Source of the DNA: an uncultured Duncaniella sp.
Lineage (GTDB): Bacteria > Bacteroidota > Bacteroidia > Bacteroidales > Muribaculaceae
NCBI GenBank assembly: GCA_910588795.1
Contig: CAJURI010000075.1
Location: 1-10,813, forward strand
DNA length: 10,813 nt
Reading direction: 5' to 3'
A program made the position numbers and the translations under genes. The notes beneath the pieces are model-generated. The model made no database searches and was not told the origin of the DNA. It saw nothing but the letters and a program-made list of their open reading frames with translations. Position 1 is the stretch's first letter; the number at the start of each line of letters is the position of its first letter. Positions 8,512-10,813 of the stretch are shown here, piece after piece.

Positions 8512-10542
8512 ATGTCATTCTCAAAATTAATCATTCCAACTATGGCAGCATTAGCCATCACGTCATCGTGCGGATCCGGCAGACAGGCATCCGAAGCTGA
8601 CGATTTCGACTACACGGCCGACCGTTTCGCCGACATCGAGGTGCTCCGCTACAAGGTGCCCGGATTCGAGGAACTGACCCCTCAGCAACGCATCTTCATC
8701 TATTATCTCACAGAAGCGGCTATAGCCGGCCGCGACATTCTGTGGGACCAGAACGGCAAATACAATCTCGCCATACGCGACCTTATGGAAGGCGTGTACA
8801 CCAATTATGACGGCGACCGTGAAGACAAGAACTTCAAGGCTCTCGAAACCTATCTGAAACAGATAGAGTTTGCCAACGGCATACACCATCACTACTCGAT
8901 GGACAAATTCACCCCCGGCTTCACCCAGGAATGGCTTGTGGCCCAGGCCGGCAAGCTTCCCGAAGGAACAGTCACAGATCTTGACACACTCCTGCCTGTG
9001 ATCTTCGATCCCACAGTCATGGCCAAGCGCGTCAATCAGGCCGAAGGCGAGGATCTCATACTCACATCGGCCAACAATCTGTACGACGGTGTGAACCAGG
9101 CTGAAGTCGAAAGCTACTTCAACGCGCTAAAGGACACCACCGATCTCACTCCGGTGTCATGGGGCCTCAACACCCGCGTGGTAAAAGAGGACGGAAAGGT
9201 GACCGAACAGACCTACAAGGTGGGCGGGCTCTACACGCAGGCCATCGAACGCATAGTGGAGAATCTCGAGAAAGCTCTCCCCTATGCCGAGAATGACACT
9301 CAGAAGGACATCGTCAACAAACTCCTGACATATTTCCGCTCAGGTGACCTCAAGGACTTCGACGCCTACTCCATAGCATGGGCCGAGGACACAAAGTCGC
9401 AGGTCGACTTCATCAACGGCTTCATCGAGGACTACGGTGATCCCCTGGGAATGACCGGAGCCTACGAATCGATCGTAAACTTCAAGAACAATGAGGCAAG
9501 CCATCGCACAGAGATAATATCGGGTAATGCACAGTGGTTCGAGGACCATTCTCCGGTTGACCCGCGTTTCCGCAAGGAAAAGGTGAAAGGTGTCAGCGCG
9601 AAAGTAATCACAGCCGCCATCCTCGCCGGCGACGCATATCCCGCCACACCGATAGGCATCAACCTGCCCAACGCCAACTGGATACGCGCAGCACACGGAT
9701 CCAAGTCCGTGACACTTGAGAACATCACCGACGCTTACGACAAGGCCGCACACGGCAACGGATATAACGAGGAGTTTGTCATCGATCAGGAGACTTCCGA
9801 CCTGATGGACAAATATCTCTTCATCACCGACAATCTCCATACCGACCTCCACGAATGCCTCGGCCACGGCTCAGGCAAGCTCCTCCCCGGAGTTGACCAG
9901 GGCGCGCTCAAGGCTCACGGATCCACTCTTGAAGAGGCTCGCGCCGACCTGTTCGCCCTCTATTATCTCGGTGACCCCAAACTCATCGAGCTCGGTCTGC
10001 TCGACAATCCCGACGCCTACAAGGCTGAATACTACAAATACATCCTCAACGGCCTCATGACCCAGCTCACCCGCATAGAGCCGGGCAAGGACGTGGAGGA
10101 GGCCCACATGCGCAACCGTCAGCTCATAGCCAAGTGGGTACTTGAAAAGGGACAGCCGGACAACGTGATCGAGTTCGTAAAACGCGACGGCAAGACCTTT
10201 ATAAAGATCAATGATTACGAGAAACTCCGCGGCCTGTTCGGTGAACTCCTCGCCGAAGTACAGCGCATAAAGAGCGAGGGTGACTACGCCGCAGGTGCCG
10301 CCCTCGTAGAGCAGTATGCAGTGAAAGTAGACCCCGAACTCCACAAGGAGGTGCTCGAACGCTACTCTCATCTCGACATCGCGCCTTACAAGGGATTCGT
10401 CAATCCCATCTACAAGCCTGTCACCGATGCCGACGGCAACATCACCGACGTGACCATCGAATATGGCGAGGACTATCTGCCACAGGTGCTCCGCTACTCC
10501 AAGGACTACCGCACTCTTCCCGCCAACCTGACAGTAAAGTAA
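8512..10542 (+). CDS. Dipeptidyl peptidase III (M49 zinc peptidase), putative lipoprotein
   Basis: A 676-residue M49 peptidase that removes dipeptides from the N-terminus of short peptides. The signature HExxxH is HECLGH at residues 447-452 (H447 and H452 zinc ligands, E448 catalytic), continuing GSG. The second motif is EEARAD at 474-479, with E475 as third ligand. The Bacteroides thetaiotaomicron enzyme is known for the same Cys-containing HECLGH in place of the usual HELLGH, and it has nearly the same length. Residues 1-20 (MSFSKLIIPTMAALAITSSC) look like a lipoprotein signal peptide with C20 as the lipidated residue. The lipobox TSSC is loose, but such boxes are common in Bacteroidetes. 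An acidic stretch follows (EADDFD, 28-33). Periplasmic or surface anchoring is inferred. It starts 37 bp after rlmI with no clear promoter between, so co-transcription is possible, and it is followed by a strong terminator. All catalytic residues are intact. Confidence 0.95.
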   Translation: MSFSKLIIPTMAALAITSSCGSGRQASEADDFDYTADRFADIEVLRYKVPGFEELTPQQRIFIYYLTEAAIAGRDILWDQNGKYNLAIRDLMEGVYTNYDGDREDKNFKALETYLKQIEFANGIHHHYSMDKFTPGFTQEWLVAQAGKLPEGTVTDLDTLLPVIFDPTVMAKRVNQAEGEDLILTSANNLYDGVNQAEVESYFNALKDTTDLTPVSWGLNTRVVKEDGKVTEQTYKVGGLYTQAIERIVENLEKALPYAENDTQKDIVNKLLTYFRSGDLKDFDAYSIAWAEDTKSQVDFINGFIEDYGDPLGMTGAYESIVNFKNNEASHRTEIISGNAQWFEDHSPVDPRFRKEKVKGVSAKVITAAILAGDAYPATPIGINLPNANWIRAAHGSKSVTLENITDAYDKAAHGNGYNEEFVIDQETSDLMDKYLFITDNLHTDLHECLGHGSGKLLPGVDQGALKAHGSTLEEARADLFALYYLGDPKLIELGLLDNPDAYKAEYYKYILNGLMTQLTRIEPGKDVEEAHMRNRQLIAKWVLEKGQPDNVIEFVKRDGKTFIKINDYEKLRGLFGELLAEVQRIKSEGDYAAGAALVEQYAVKVDPELHKEVLERYSHLDIAPYKGFVNPIYKPVTDADGNITDVTIEYGEDYLPQVLRYSKDYRTLPANLTVK

Positions 10543-10569
10543 AAATGCTCTGATAATCTCACGACTCAC

Positions 10570-10618
10570 AATGTCGCCCGTATGCGCCGGTCTACTTCCG
10601 GCACATACGGGCGGCATT
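10570..10618 (+). terminator. Long hairpin terminator after the DPP III gene
   Basis: Arms of 21 bases at 10570-10590 and 10598-10618 pair around the 7-nt loop TCTACTT. The stem is GC-rich (core CGCCCGTATG with CATACGGGCG). It contains one wobble pair and one C-A mismatch. It lies 27 bp past the DPP III stop and is followed by the AT-rich ATATTTTATA, an imperfect U-tract. The near symmetry means it could stop transcription from either side. Confidence 0.8.
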
Positions 10619-10656
10619 ATATTTTATACAATTGGCCTGAGCCTTGCCATCACATC

Positions 10657-10679
10657 AGAGGCGGTTTAAAACAGCCTCT
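10657..10679 (-). terminator. Possible small terminator for the leftward gene remnant
   Basis: AGAGGC at 10657-10662 pairs with GCCTCT at 10674-10679. Three more inner pairs (GTT with AAC) may close a short loop after one mismatch. It begins 15 bp past the stop of the leftward His/Asp-tail frame, a fitting place for its terminator. There is no clear U-tract, so confidence is limited. Confidence 0.35.
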
Positions 10680-10694
10680 TAAAGTCATGTGGAT

Positions 10695-10772
10695 TCAATC
10701 GTCATCGTCATCATGATGATGGTGATGATGTTTTTTATGCTTCTTATGCTTGTATTTTTTTATTACTGTCCG
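10695..10772 (-). pseudogene. C-terminal remnant of a gene encoding a Lys/His-rich His6-Asp5 tail
   Basis: On the minus strand, between an in-frame TAG (10773-10775) and a TGA (10695-10697), the frame encodes 25 residues: RTVIKKYKHKKHKK, then six His, then five Asp. The codons alternate synonyms (CAT with one CAC; GAT/GAC), which fits a translated tail somewhat better than a pure trinucleotide repeat. No start codon lies in this frame, so it must be the end of a longer protein whose front part is missing here. The TAG falls inside sequence that resembles an insertion-sequence end, which suggests the gene was interrupted. Such tails can bind transition metals such as nickel, copper or zinc, but the function of the original protein cannot be told. 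It could also be a non-coding low-complexity stretch. Confidence 0.4.
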
Positions 10773-10813
10773 CTAAAGTTTTTTGAGCAGTTGAAAAATT
10801 AGGGCTGGCACCT
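10761..10813. mobile_element. Possible end of an insertion sequence, cut by the window edge
   Basis: From about 10761 the sequence changes to TATTACTGTCCGCTAAAG, then a T-run and an AT-rich leader. The core GTCCGCTAAAG resembles, from memory, the terminal repeats of Bacteroidales IS4-type (DUF4372) elements. The boundary coincides with a stop codon that truncates the leftward His/Asp-tail frame. Only about 50 bases are visible, with no transposase domain and no second terminal repeat or target duplication. On the minus strand the short frame at 10773-10811 reads VPALIFQLLKKL before the TAG; whether that is a transposase end or non-coding sequence cannot be decided. The identity is tentative. 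Confidence 0.3.

Noticed and set aside
9871..10617. 248-codon open frame antisense to the 3' part of the DPP III gene
   Set aside because: It is a shadow of a strongly conserved M49 coding region, its start lies in the terminator hairpin, and it matches no known protein pattern.
10698..10730. Trinucleotide run as a simple microsatellite or CRISPR-like repeat
   Set aside because: It is only 11 triplets, is not periodic beyond three bases, and alternates synonymous codons within a frame that encodes His6-Asp5; there are no spacers.

Overview
The window looks like a stretch of core chromosome from a member of the Bacteroidales, most likely the Muribaculaceae (Duncaniella/Muribaculum-like). The evidence is threefold. 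Promoter motifs are of the Bacteroidetes TAnnTTTG type. Start codons lack convincing Shine-Dalgarno sequences. The proteins read as Bacteroidales versions, including a DPP III with the HECLGH zinc motif and an RseP with the segment YGIGWVPLGGYC. GC content is near half and isoleucine is often encoded by ATA. The family-level placement is inference.

Layout. Two genes run leftward: a 731-residue cytosolic TPR protein of unknown role (4517 to 2322), then a secreted M3-family zinc peptidase (2273 to 144), followed by a strong hairpin terminator at 76-120. A compact divergent promoter region (4518-4626) separates them from a rightward block: dxr (MEP isoprenoid pathway), rseP (intramembrane site-2 protease, 6 bp after dxr), an RlmI-like 23S rRNA m5C methyltransferase, and a lipoprotein-type dipeptidyl peptidase III (M49). 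That block ends at a long hairpin at 10570-10618. The last ~120 bp hold the C-terminal remnant of a leftward gene encoding a Lys/His-rich, His6-Asp5 tail. It is cut off by an in-frame TAG, right where sequence resembling an insertion-sequence end begins.

How the genes relate. dxr and rseP are tightly coupled and probably co-transcribed. rlmI and the DPP III gene follow with short gaps and no clear promoter of their own, so a four-gene transcript is plausible. Three zinc peptidases of unrelated families (M3, M50, M49) lie in one 10 kb stretch. M3 and M49 are predicted to be exported and would generate dipeptides from oligopeptides in the periplasm or at the cell surface. This suits a gut bacterium that uses peptides, but no functional link between them is shown.

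I did not find a convincing undescribed multi-gene system. The items most worth a second look are the orphan N-terminal region of the TPR protein, the mirrored divergent promoters, the extra segment in RseP, and the interrupted His/Asp-tail gene at the right edge.
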